A DNA stretch of 10,834 bases from Afipia sp. (lineage in GTDB: Bacteria; Pseudomonadota; Alphaproteobacteria; Rhizobiales; Xanthobacteraceae). The notes beneath the pieces were generated by a model. The model did not search any database. It was not told where the DNA came from and saw nothing but the letters and a program-made list of their open reading frames with translations. Shown piece by piece: positions 1 to 6,437 of the stretch (the first letter of the stretch is position 1; the number at the start of each line of letters is the position of its first letter). The stretch spans positions 1 to 10,834 of the forward strand of contig JAPLPA010000197.1 in assembly GCA_026400415.1 (NCBI GenBank), given 5' to 3'. The position numbers and the translations under genes are program-made.

Positions 1-348
1 CTTCTCAACGTCGCCCGCAATCCAGTTCAGCCCCGGCGTTGTGACGTATTCTTTGCCTTGAGTGGCCATCAGCTGCATGCCGACGCAGATTCCAAAGAAA
101 GGTCTGGCCTTGTCACGCACGGCTTCGGTCATCGCTTCCACCATGCCGTCCAGCGAATCCAGTCCCTTGCGGCAATCCGCAAACGCGCCGACGCCCGGCA
201 GCACAATGCGATCCGCGCGAAACACAACTTCCGGATCGCGCGTCACGATAATCTTTTCGGAATCGTCCATCATCCGCGCTGCACGCTCGAACGCTTTCGC
301 GGCCGAGTGCAGATTGCCTGAGCCGTAATCGATGATGGCAACGCTCAA
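1..348 (-). CDS. hisH: Imidazole glycerol phosphate synthase glutaminase subunit HisH (partial, C-terminus outside window)
   Basis: HisH is the class I glutamine amidotransferase subunit that releases ammonia from glutamine and passes it to HisF for synthesis of IGP and AICAR in histidine biosynthesis; it is cytosolic. The visible 116 codons begin SVAIIDYGSGNLHSA, the typical HisH N-terminus, and contain LPGVGAF (residues 50-56, oxyanion-strand region) and FFGICVGMQLM (84-94), with the nucleophile Cys88. The His/Glu of the catalytic triad would lie beyond the left edge. No ATG fits this N-terminus. The start chosen is TTG at 346-348, because GGAG (complement of 356-359) lies 7 nt upstream and the protein starts exactly at the conserved first beta strand. 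The TTG overlaps the TGA of the upstream DUF2628 gene (TTGA), so translation is probably coupled to that gene. Family assignment is very secure; the start is likely. Confidence 0.96.
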   Translation of the reverse strand, partial: MSVAIIDYGSGNLHSAAKAFERAARMMDDSEKIIVTRDPEVVFRADRIVLPGVGAFADCRKGLDSLDGMVEAMTEAVRDKARPFFGICVGMQLMATQGKEYVTTPGLNWIAGDVEK

Positions 349-842
349 CGCGGCGCTCCAGGTTGCGGAAACACGCCGAGGACATCGTCTTGCGCTGACA
401 ACGACGCGCGCGGAAGCGGATGCAGCGCCGGCGTTTGTCCCACATCGCGGCGAGGCTCAGGTTGTGTCCAGCGATCGAAGAAACGCCGTTCGGCTTCTTC
501 TTCGTTCGCTGCCGAAATAACGGCAAGCTGGCGCCATTTGCCGCGTGACAATTTCCAGCGCCGCAGCGTTCCCGCCTCGAAACCCATCAGCAAAGCAACC
601 ACGAACATAATGACGAGACGTGACGCGACGCCAAGACCGATCCATTTGAATGCAATCTCGGCGGCAACGGAAATCGCCACGTATGCGAACAGCGCCAGCC
701 ACAGCCGGCGCCAGATCAGCCAGATCAGCGCTGCGAGGAACGCCCAGACATAAAATCCGTCGCGCACGAACACGACCTTGTCGTGGCTGGTGCGCGCATC
801 GGTGCCGTAGTTCACCGGGGCATGAACCGTAAAGATCGCCAT
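345..842 (-). CDS. DUF2628 family small membrane protein
   Basis: A 165-residue protein of unknown function. It opens with a short soluble strand (MAIFTVHAP). The motif FVRDGFYVWAF (25-35) leads into hydrophobic stretches at about 31-45 and 47-66, and another at about 72-89, so two or three membrane segments are expected. The segment EEEAERRFFDRW (114-125) follows. The FxRDGF...W pattern plus the AExRFF tail motif are the hallmarks of DUF2628 proteins. The last 40 residues are Pro/Arg/Ala-rich and probably disordered. The ATG start has GGAG 7 nt upstream. The gene lies between hisB (99 bp upstream) and hisH, and its stop overlaps the hisH start. Co-transcription with his genes is inferred from strand and spacing; nothing in the protein itself points to histidine synthesis. 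Confidence 0.85.
   Translation of the reverse strand: MAIFTVHAPVNYGTDARTSHDKVVFVRDGFYVWAFLAALIWLIWRRLWLALFAYVAISVAAEIAFKWIGLGVASRLVIMFVVALLMGFEAGTLRRWKLSRGKWRQLAVISAANEEEAERRFFDRWTQPEPRRDVGQTPALHPLPRASLSAQDDVLGVFPQPGAPR
356..359 (-). promoter_or_regulatory. Shine-Dalgarno site supporting the hisH TTG start
   Basis: On the minus strand GGAG is followed by 7 nt and then TTG. It lies inside the last codons of the DUF2628 gene. It is the main reason for choosing the non-ATG start of hisH, since no ATG or GTG is suitably placed. Confidence 0.6.
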
Positions 843-941
843 GATCGTTCTCCAGAGCCGCGCCGCAGACTTTATAGATCGTGCCGCCGCACGGGGTGCG
901 AAAGGGGCTGCAACGCATGAACAGCATGCATCGGCGTGCGA

Positions 942-1535
942 TCAGCCGCCGAGCGTGCCTTTGGTGGACGGAATCTCGTTCGCGGCCTTCGGGTCGATGG
1001 CGACAGCAATTCGCAGCGCCCGCGCCAGTCCTTTGAAGCAGGACTCCGAGATATGATGCGAGTTGTCGCCGTACAGCGTTTCGACGTGCAGCGTAATGCC
1101 AGCGTTCATCGCGAACGCGTTGAACCATTCGCGCACCAGTTCGGTGTCGAACGCACCGATCTTGTCGCGCGGAAATTCGGACTTGAACACCAGCACGGGA
1201 CGGCCCGAAATATCGATCACGACGCGCGACAGCGTCCCGTCCATCGGCATATGGATCGATGCATAACGGGTGATGCCCTTCATGTCGCCGAGTGCCTGCT
1301 TCACAGCCTGACCCAGCGCGATGCCGACATCCTCCGTGGTGTGGTGATGATCGACGTGCAAATCGCCGTCGGCCTTCACTTCGATGTCGATGCGCGAATG
1401 CCGCGCCAGAAGATCGAGCATATGGTCGAAGAAGCCGATGCCGGTCGCGACTTTTGACACGCCGGTGCCGTCGAGATTGACGGTGACCGCAATGTCGGTT
1501 TCCTTGGTCTTGCGCTTGATCGTGGCCGTGCGCAT
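942..1535 (-). CDS. hisB: Imidazoleglycerol-phosphate dehydratase HisB (monofunctional)
   Basis: HisB removes water from imidazole glycerol phosphate to give imidazole acetol phosphate in histidine biosynthesis; it is a cytosolic Mn-dependent oligomer. The 197-residue protein is the usual length of the monofunctional dehydratase, without the phosphatase domain of the enterobacterial fusion. Metal-binding and signature motifs are all present: FFDHML (35-40), DHHHTTED (62-69), GDNSHHISES (156-165) and the C-terminal STKGTLGG (190-197). The ATG at 1533-1535 is preferred because GGAGAG lies 8 nt upstream. The frame stays open further upstream, but that extension has no family resemblance. It is the first gene of the visible minus-strand his operon, and its promoter should lie in 1536-1730, the region shared with hslV. 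Confidence 0.97.
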   Translation of the reverse strand: MRTATIKRKTKETDIAVTVNLDGTGVSKVATGIGFFDHMLDLLARHSRIDIEVKADGDLHVDHHHTTEDVGIALGQAVKQALGDMKGITRYASIHMPMDGTLSRVVIDISGRPVLVFKSEFPRDKIGAFDTELVREWFNAFAMNAGITLHVETLYGDNSHHISESCFKGLARALRIAVAIDPKAANEIPSTKGTLGG

Positions 1536-1680
1536 GAAAACTGCTCTCCGAGGGCCTGAATAGAGGCTCTTTGACGGGCCATGACATACCAGCCCGACGC
1601 CACCTTCGCTACTGCGGGAAACGCCGATTTTCAGCGATGTTGAGCTATGGTGACCAAAATCCGGCGCAACGGGCCCCGAA

Positions 1681-1708
1681 TTGCAACGGCATTGCGGAGC
1701 CCATAGAT
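1681..1708 (+). promoter_or_regulatory. Possible heat-shock (RpoH-type) promoter of hslV
   Basis: TTGCAA at 1681-1686 is separated by 14 nt from CCATAGAT at 1701-1708, preceded by GC. This resembles the RpoH pattern of a TTGAA-type -35 and a CCCAT-type -10 with a short spacer. Transcription would start just before AAGGGG (1720-1725), the Shine-Dalgarno site 5 nt before the hslV ATG. hslVU is an RpoH target in several proteobacteria. Here the match is imperfect and was found by eye, so it is a candidate only. Confidence 0.3.
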
Positions 1709-1730
1709 AAGGACGCAACAAGGGGTTTTC

Positions 1731-2282
1731 ATGCAAGCATCACAGCCGGAAGTCTGGCACGGCACCACGATTTTGACTGTTCGCAAGGGTGGCAAGGTGG
1801 TGATCGGCGGCGACGGCCAGGTCTCCATCGGCCAGACCGTGATCAAATCCAACGCAAAGAAAGTCCGAAAACTCGGCAAGGGCGACGTGATCGGTGGTTT
1901 CGCGGGCGCGACTGCTGATGCGTTTACGCTATTTGAGCGGCTGGAAAGCAAACTCGAGCAATATCCGGGACAACTCACGCGCGCTGCCGTTGAGCTTGCA
2001 AAGGACTGGCGCACGGATCGTTATCTGCGCCGTCTCGAAGCCATGATGATCGTCGCGGATAAGGATGTGTCGCTGGTACTCACCGGAACCGGCGATGTGC
2101 TGGAGCCTGAGCATGGCGTGATGGCAATCGGCTCCGGCGGCAATTATGCCCTTGCTGCCGCACGCGCGCTGGTGGACTCAGACAAGGATGCGGAGACCAT
2201 CGTGCGACGCTCGCTCGACATTGCGGCCGACATTTGCGTCTACACCAACCGCAACGTCACCATCGAGACATTGACCGCATGA
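1731..2282 (+). CDS. hslV: ATP-dependent protease peptidase subunit HslV (ClpQ)
   Basis: HslV is the threonine-protease core of the HslUV (ClpYQ) complex. It forms a double hexamer in the cytoplasm that degrades proteins unfolded by HslU. The 183-residue protein matches the HslV family throughout. The mature N-terminus should be Thr12 (GTTILTVRK), Lys44 corresponds to E. coli Lys33, and Ser135 in GSGGNYA corresponds to the catalytic-site serine. AVELAKDWRTDR (86-97) and DICVYTN (167-173) are also typical. Unlike E. coli HslV, which starts Met-Thr-Thr, this protein has 11 residues ahead of the catalytic threonine, ending in Gly11, so self-processing of a short propeptide is implied. The ATG has AAGGGG 5 nt upstream. 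The stop overlaps the next gene's start (ATGA). Confidence 0.97.
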   Translation: MQASQPEVWHGTTILTVRKGGKVVIGGDGQVSIGQTVIKSNAKKVRKLGKGDVIGGFAGATADAFTLFERLESKLEQYPGQLTRAAVELAKDWRTDRYLRRLEAMMIVADKDVSLVLTGTGDVLEPEHGVMAIGSGGNYALAAARALVDSDKDAETIVRRSLDIAADICVYTNRNVTIETLTA

Positions 2283-2881
2283 ACACCGCCAACACGAGCG
2301 CATCTTCGCGCAGTCTTCCGCTGCGATGGGGACTCGTCATCGCCGCCACGCTCCTGATCACACAGGCGAGTCTACTCTACGCGATGGGCCGCCATCCAAT
2401 ATGCACGTGCGGATATGTGAAGCTCTGGCATGGTGTGGTGAACAGCTCGGAAAATTCCCAGCACATCACCGACTGGTACACCTTCTCGCACATCATTCAC
2501 GGTTTCATCTTTTACGGGCTGACCAGACTTCTGTTTCCCCGCGCGTCGTGGATTGCGCGGCTGCTGCCCGCAATGGTGATTGAAGGCTGTTGGGAGCTGC
2601 TGGAAAATTCCAGCTTCATCATCGACCGCTACCGCGCCGGAACGATCTCGCTGGATTACTACGGCGACAGCATCGTCAACTCGTTGTCTGACACACTGTC
2701 GATGGTGACAGGTTTTCTGATTGCGAAAACATTGCCGGTGTGGGCAACGATTGCGATTGCGGTGATTTTCGAAATCGCGGTCGGGGGCCACATCCGCGAC
2801 AACCTGACGCTGAACATCATTATGCTGATCCATCCATTCGATGCGATACGGCAATGGCAGGCTGGCCCGCCGATCTGGTGA
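2279..2881 (+). CDS. UPF0314 (DUF2585) membrane protein
   Basis: A 200-residue membrane protein of unknown function that I recognise as UPF0314/DUF2585. A hydrophobic helix at about 17-36 is followed by a conserved cysteine pair and basic/aromatic patch CTCGYVKLWHG (42-52). Next come SQHITDWYTFSHIIHG (60-75), EGCWELLENS (102-111) with Asp116, and YYGDSIVNSLSD (127-138) leading into hydrophobic segments at about 139-149 and 152-169. Conserved His, Glu, Asp and Asn residues lie in or next to membrane segments, which suggests a catalytic or metal-binding membrane site (inference). The ATG at 2279 is chosen because it overlaps the hslV stop as ATGA; the frame is open a little further upstream inside hslV. 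The gene sits between hslV and hslU, so it is probably co-transcribed with both. Confidence 0.88.
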   Translation: MNTANTSASSRSLPLRWGLVIAATLLITQASLLYAMGRHPICTCGYVKLWHGVVNSSENSQHITDWYTFSHIIHGFIFYGLTRLLFPRASWIARLLPAMVIEGCWELLENSSFIIDRYRAGTISLDYYGDSIVNSLSDTLSMVTGFLIAKTLPVWATIAIAVIFEIAVGGHIRDNLTLNIIMLIHPFDAIRQWQAGPPIW

Positions 2882-2920
2882 TCGCTTGCGTTCACACCGT
2901 TCCCACATAGCTAAGGCATC

Positions 2921-4225
2921 ATGACCGACTTCTCTCCCCGCGAAATCGTCTCTGAACTCGATCGCTTCATCGTTGGCCAGACCGACGCCAAGCGCGCCGT
3001 GTCCATCGCGCTCCGAAATCGCTGGCGCAGGCTTCAACTCACCGGCTTCCTACGCGAAGAAGTGCTGCCAAAAAACATTCTGATGATAGGGCCCACAGGT
3101 GTGGGCAAAACCGAAATCGCGCGGCGGCTTGCAAAACTCGCAGGTGCGCCCTTCATCAAGGTCGAAGCCACGAAATTCACCGAAGTCGGCTATGTGGGCC
3201 GCGATGTCGAACAGATCATTCGAGATCTGGTTGAAGTCGCGATTTTGCAGGCCCGCGAGCGCAAGCGAAAGGACGTTGCGGCCAAGGCGCAACTTGCCGC
3301 CGAGGAACGCGTGCTCGATGCGCTGGTCGGTCCCGGATCGAGCCCCGCCACGCGCGAATCCTTCCGCAAGAAATTGCGCGCGGGTGAATTGAATGACAAA
3401 GAGATCGAAATCGAGACGCAGTCGTCAGGTGGCGGCTCGCCGATGTTCGAGATCCCCGGCATGCCAGGCGCGCAGATGGGCGCGATTTCCATTGGCGATA
3501 TTTTCGGCAAGATGGGCGGTCAGAAAAAAACACGCCGCCTTAGCGTCGTCGATTCGCATGAGATTCTGGTCAACGAGGAAAGCGACAAGCTGCTCGACAC
3601 CGACCAACTCACGCTCGAATCGATTCATGCCGTCGAGAACAACGGCATCGTCTTTCTGGACGAAATCGACAAGATCTGCGTGCGCGATGGCGCGCGGACC
3701 GGCGACGTATCGCGCGAAGGCGTGCAGCGCGATCTCCTGCCGCTGATCGAAGGCACCACGGTGTCGACCAAGCACGGCGCGGTGAAGACCGATCATATTC
3801 TTTTCATTGCATCCGGCGCGTTTCATATCGCCAAGCCATCGGACCTGTTGCCGGAATTGCAGGGGCGCCTTCCGATTCGTGTCGAACTGCAGGCACTGAC
3901 GCGCGACGACATGCGAAGAATTTTGACCGAACCAGAGGCTTCTTTGTTGAAGCAATATGTGGCGCTGATGCAGACCGAGGGCGTGACGCTCGACATCACG
4001 CCGGACGCTATCGATGCTTTGGCGGATGTGGCGGTCGCGGTGAATTCGTCCATCGAGAATATCGGCGCAAGACGTCTGCAGACCGTGATGGAGCGCGTGC
4101 TCGATGAAATTTCCTTCGTGGCACCCGATCGCAACGGCGAGACGATCCGGATCGACGCCGACTATGTGAAGAAGCACGTCGGCGATCTGGCGAAAAATGC
4201 CGATTTGAGCCGGTTTATTCTTTAA
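2921..4225 (+). CDS. hslU: ATP-dependent protease ATPase subunit HslU (ClpY)
   Basis: HslU is the AAA+ hexameric unfoldase that feeds substrates into HslV. The 434-residue length is normal for the family. Visible motifs in order: PREIVSELDRFIVGQ (6-20), Walker A GPTGVGKT (57-64), the substrate-gripping pore loop GYVG (90-93), the I-domain at about 110-240, Walker B IVFLDE (243-248), sensor 1 ASGAF (297-301), GRLPIR with the likely arginine finger (315-320), and sensor 2 GARRLQT (382-388). The C-terminal tail LSRFIL, which docks between HslV subunits and activates them, is intact. The ATG has only a short upstream TAAGG about 5 nt away, so initiation may be modest. It follows the UPF0314 gene by 39 bp in the same direction. 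Confidence 0.98.
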   Translation: MTDFSPREIVSELDRFIVGQTDAKRAVSIALRNRWRRLQLTGFLREEVLPKNILMIGPTGVGKTEIARRLAKLAGAPFIKVEATKFTEVGYVGRDVEQIIRDLVEVAILQARERKRKDVAAKAQLAAEERVLDALVGPGSSPATRESFRKKLRAGELNDKEIEIETQSSGGGSPMFEIPGMPGAQMGAISIGDIFGKMGGQKKTRRLSVVDSHEILVNEESDKLLDTDQLTLESIHAVENNGIVFLDEIDKICVRDGARTGDVSREGVQRDLLPLIEGTTVSTKHGAVKTDHILFIASGAFHIAKPSDLLPELQGRLPIRVELQALTRDDMRRILTEPEASLLKQYVALMQTEGVTLDITPDAIDALADVAVAVNSSIENIGARRLQTVMERVLDEISFVAPDRNGETIRIDADYVKKHVGDLAKNADLSRFIL

Positions 4226-4231
4226 TTGTAG

Positions 4232-4282
4232 AGAGCATGATGTTTTCCGAAAACCGCTTCACACTTTTCGGCATCATGCTCT
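4232..4282. repeat. Palindromic element between convergent genes (REP-like, probable bidirectional terminator)
   Basis: Perfect 11-bp inverted arms AGAGCATGATG (4232-4242) and CATCATGCTCT (4272-4282) enclose a second inverted pair, CCGAAAA (4247-4253) and TTTTCGG (4265-4271). The element begins 7 bp after the hslU stop and ends 2 bp before the stop of the convergent Smr gene, so it could end transcripts from both sides. Its arms and the CCGAAAA core resemble an interspersed palindrome I recall as very frequent in Bradyrhizobium-group genomes (memory, not searched). No clear U tract follows the stem. Confidence 0.75.
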
Positions 4283-4284
4283 AA

Positions 4285-4866
4285 CTACCGCGCGCGCCGC
4301 ACACGCACATACAACGCGCCTTCGCCACCGTGGCCGATATGCGCGGTCTCGAATCCCACAACGACGCTGCGAAATTCCGGCAAGCCCAGCCATTCGGGCA
4401 CCATACGCTTGAGTAGTCCGCGCTCCGCGCCCGGCTCTGCAGTGCGGCCTTTGCCGGTGATGACGAGCACGAATGTGCAGCCTTCGTCGCTCGCCTCATG
4501 CAAAAAATTCAACAGTGCGCGGTGCGCGCGAGCCTGTGTCATGCCGTGCAGATCGAGCCGCGCGTCGATCTCCTTCCGCCCGCGCGAAAGCTGCGACCGC
4601 TCACGACGCCCCAATGGAGCAAGCGGCGGTGGCGCAGCCGGTTTGAGGGTCGCGGGCTTCGGCGGCACAAACAGTTTTGCGGATTTTTTCGATTGCGTGG
4701 AAAGCGGCGACAGATGCGCGACCGTTGGCGCAGCGGTCTCGTCAGCAACCCGCTTTTTCTTCCGCAGAGGCTTGGCTTCTTTGGCAACACTTTGCCATAG
4801 CTCCAACTCCTCGCCGCTGAGGGCGCGCTTGCGGCGTGGTGGATCGAGATTCTTCGGCTTCTTCAT
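4285..4866 (-). CDS. Smr-domain (MutS2 C-terminal-like) protein
   Basis: A 193-residue protein with a basic, Pro/Ala/Lys-rich N-terminal half (about 1-95) and a C-terminal Smr domain (about 100-190). The Smr signatures are LDLHGMT (104-110), VLVITGKG (133-140) and HGGEGALYVRV (179-189). Smr domains bind DNA or RNA and some nick nucleic acids; stand-alone proteobacterial members (DUF1460-free, YdaL/SmrA-like architecture) are poorly characterised, so the cellular role is unknown. The ATG overlaps the mltA stop (ATGA) and has no good Shine-Dalgarno site, which suggests translational coupling to mltA. It is the last gene of the timA-mltA-smr unit and ends 2 bp from the palindromic terminator. 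Confidence 0.9.
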   Translation of the reverse strand: MKKPKNLDPPRRKRALSGEELELWQSVAKEAKPLRKKKRVADETAAPTVAHLSPLSTQSKKSAKLFVPPKPATLKPAAPPPLAPLGRRERSQLSRGRKEIDARLDLHGMTQARAHRALLNFLHEASDEGCTFVLVITGKGRTAEPGAERGLLKRMVPEWLGLPEFRSVVVGFETAHIGHGGEGALYVRVRRAR

Positions 4867-6437
4867 CGGCGGGCGTGGCTTCGGCGGGAAGTGCGCGCCC
4901 GGCGCGGTTCGTTTTTTATCTCGACCTTCGCGGGCGCTTCTTTCGGCCGCGCTTCCGGCAGTGGAATGACTGGTGCGACAGCAGCCTGCGGCGCAGGCGC
5001 GTCCTTCACGCTTTCTTTCGCCGTCTCCGTCACAATCTCCTTGCCGGACTCTTTCGGCTGGTCCTTCGCCACATCGGTCCGCGGAAACAATTTTGCGATT
5101 ACTTCCGACGGCCTGTCTGCTGGCAGCGGCATCGTTTTTCCGCGCGCCACAGGATCGAGACTTCTGGGAAGCAGCATCGCAAACTGCGCCGGATTCTTCA
5201 GGCGACCGGCGACCTTGCCGGCTTCCACGCCCGCCCCGAAATAGATATCGGCGCGTGCCGGACCGACAATGGCCGAGCCGGTATCCTGCGCCACCATGAG
5301 ACGGCGAAACGGCGTGCTGGATTTTTCTGACTCGATGGGCAAATTTCCGGAAATGAAAAATGGCGTGCCATAAACGTGCAGCGATTTATCGACCGCAATC
5401 GAGCGGCCCGCCGTCAGCGGTATGCCCTGCGCACCGACCGCCTCGTCCTTGTCGGTCAACTGCACCTCGCGAAAAAAAACGTAGGAACGATTCTGCCGCC
5501 GCAATTCTTTGGCAGCGTCGGGATCCTGCTCCATATATTCACGGATCTTCTGCATCGACATCTGGTCTTTTGGAATAATGCCGCGGTCAATGAGCACGCG
5601 ACCGACCGGAGTGTAGCCGTAGCCGTTATGCGCTTCGTAGTTCAGCCGCACCACCGACCCGTCCTCGACGCGAACGCGCGCCGAACCTTGAATCTGGATG
5701 AACAGCAAATCGGTCTGACTTTTCAGCCACACAACTTCAAGGCCGCGGCCGGCGATTGCGCCATCTTCGATTTCGGCGCGGTCGTAATACGGCACCAGTT
5801 TGCGGCGGCCGATCTTGCGAAACACATCGCCCTTGTTGGGTAGACTGGTACTGGCCTGCGAAAAGCCGCGCACGAAAAGATTCGACGGGCGGCGATACAC
5901 CGGCACCTGAAAGAGATCGCTCCTTGTGCGTGAACCTTCGACCACCGGCTCGTAATAGCCGGTGACAAATCCAGCATCCTCACCGATGCGCGAGATTTGC
6001 AGGGGCACGAAATGTTTTTCGAAAAATTCGCGAGCCTTCGCCGTGTCGGCGATATCTTCGCCGCGCGCGATCCTGCATGGATCGCGCAACGATGTGCCAA
6101 GAGCTTTCGTCTCGATAGGTGGTTTGATTTGCGCGGCAATCGGTTTGCAGCTGTCGCGAAACGTCTTGAAAGCCGGCAGCGGATCGTCATCGGACCATCC
6201 GGCGACATCGCTCCAGCTCAGCGGCGCATATTGTCCACCGCTGATCTCAAGCGGCCAGACGACGTCGCGATAATTATTGACGTGAGGACGGGACGTCGGC
6301 GAGTGGTGCCGCGCGCGCTTGGCTTGTGCTTCGTCGTCCGACCAAGGCGGAAAAAAAATCAGTCCCACAACGCACAGAACCAACCATGCGCCGGATAAAA
6401 TCAGAACCGATTTGTTAGTGGCCGCTCTCGGTGCCAA
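4863..6437 (-). CDS. mltA: Membrane-bound lytic murein transglycosylase A (MltA) with long C-terminal tail
   Basis: MltA cleaves the MurNAc-GlcNAc bond of peptidoglycan, forming 1,6-anhydro ends, and acts in the periplasm. With the TTG start used here the protein has 524 residues. A membrane segment (VLILSGAWLVLCVVGLIFF region, about 11-29) acts as signal or anchor. The MltA beta-barrel domain carries GYYEP (160-164), and the 3D domain carries AQDTGSAIVGPARADIYFG (383-401), where Asp385 is the expected catalytic acid. About 90 C-terminal residues rich in Lys, Ala, Pro and Glu are extra relative to E. coli MltA. The lipobox is poor (L-V-L-C), so lipidation is doubtful. Start is uncertain: TTG 6437 gives a compact basic signal, but GTG 6473 and ATG 6530 are also in frame. 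All overlap the 3' end of the preceding gene. Confidence 0.93.
   Translation of the reverse strand: MAPRAATNKSVLILSGAWLVLCVVGLIFFPPWSDDEAQAKRARHHSPTSRPHVNNYRDVVWPLEISGGQYAPLSWSDVAGWSDDDPLPAFKTFRDSCKPIAAQIKPPIETKALGTSLRDPCRIARGEDIADTAKAREFFEKHFVPLQISRIGEDAGFVTGYYEPVVEGSRTRSDLFQVPVYRRPSNLFVRGFSQASTSLPNKGDVFRKIGRRKLVPYYDRAEIEDGAIAGRGLEVVWLKSQTDLLFIQIQGSARVRVEDGSVVRLNYEAHNGYGYTPVGRVLIDRGIIPKDQMSMQKIREYMEQDPDAAKELRRQNRSYVFFREVQLTDKDEAVGAQGIPLTAGRSIAVDKSLHVYGTPFFISGNLPIESEKSSTPFRRLMVAQDTGSAIVGPARADIYFGAGVEAGKVAGRLKNPAQFAMLLPRSLDPVARGKTMPLPADRPSEVIAKLFPRTDVAKDQPKESGKEIVTETAKESVKDAPAPQAAVAPVIPLPEARPKEAPAKVEIKNEPRRARTSRRSHARR

Noticed and set aside
888..900. Small hairpin CGCAC-GGG-GTGCG between hisB and the DUF2628 gene
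   Set aside because: Only a 5-bp stem without a U tract, and the downstream gene has its own good ribosome-binding site; too weak to call an attenuator or terminator.
3425..4177. Long minus-strand open frame opposite hslU (250 codons)
   Set aside because: Antisense shadow of a well-conserved gene; His/Arg-rich composition without any domain.
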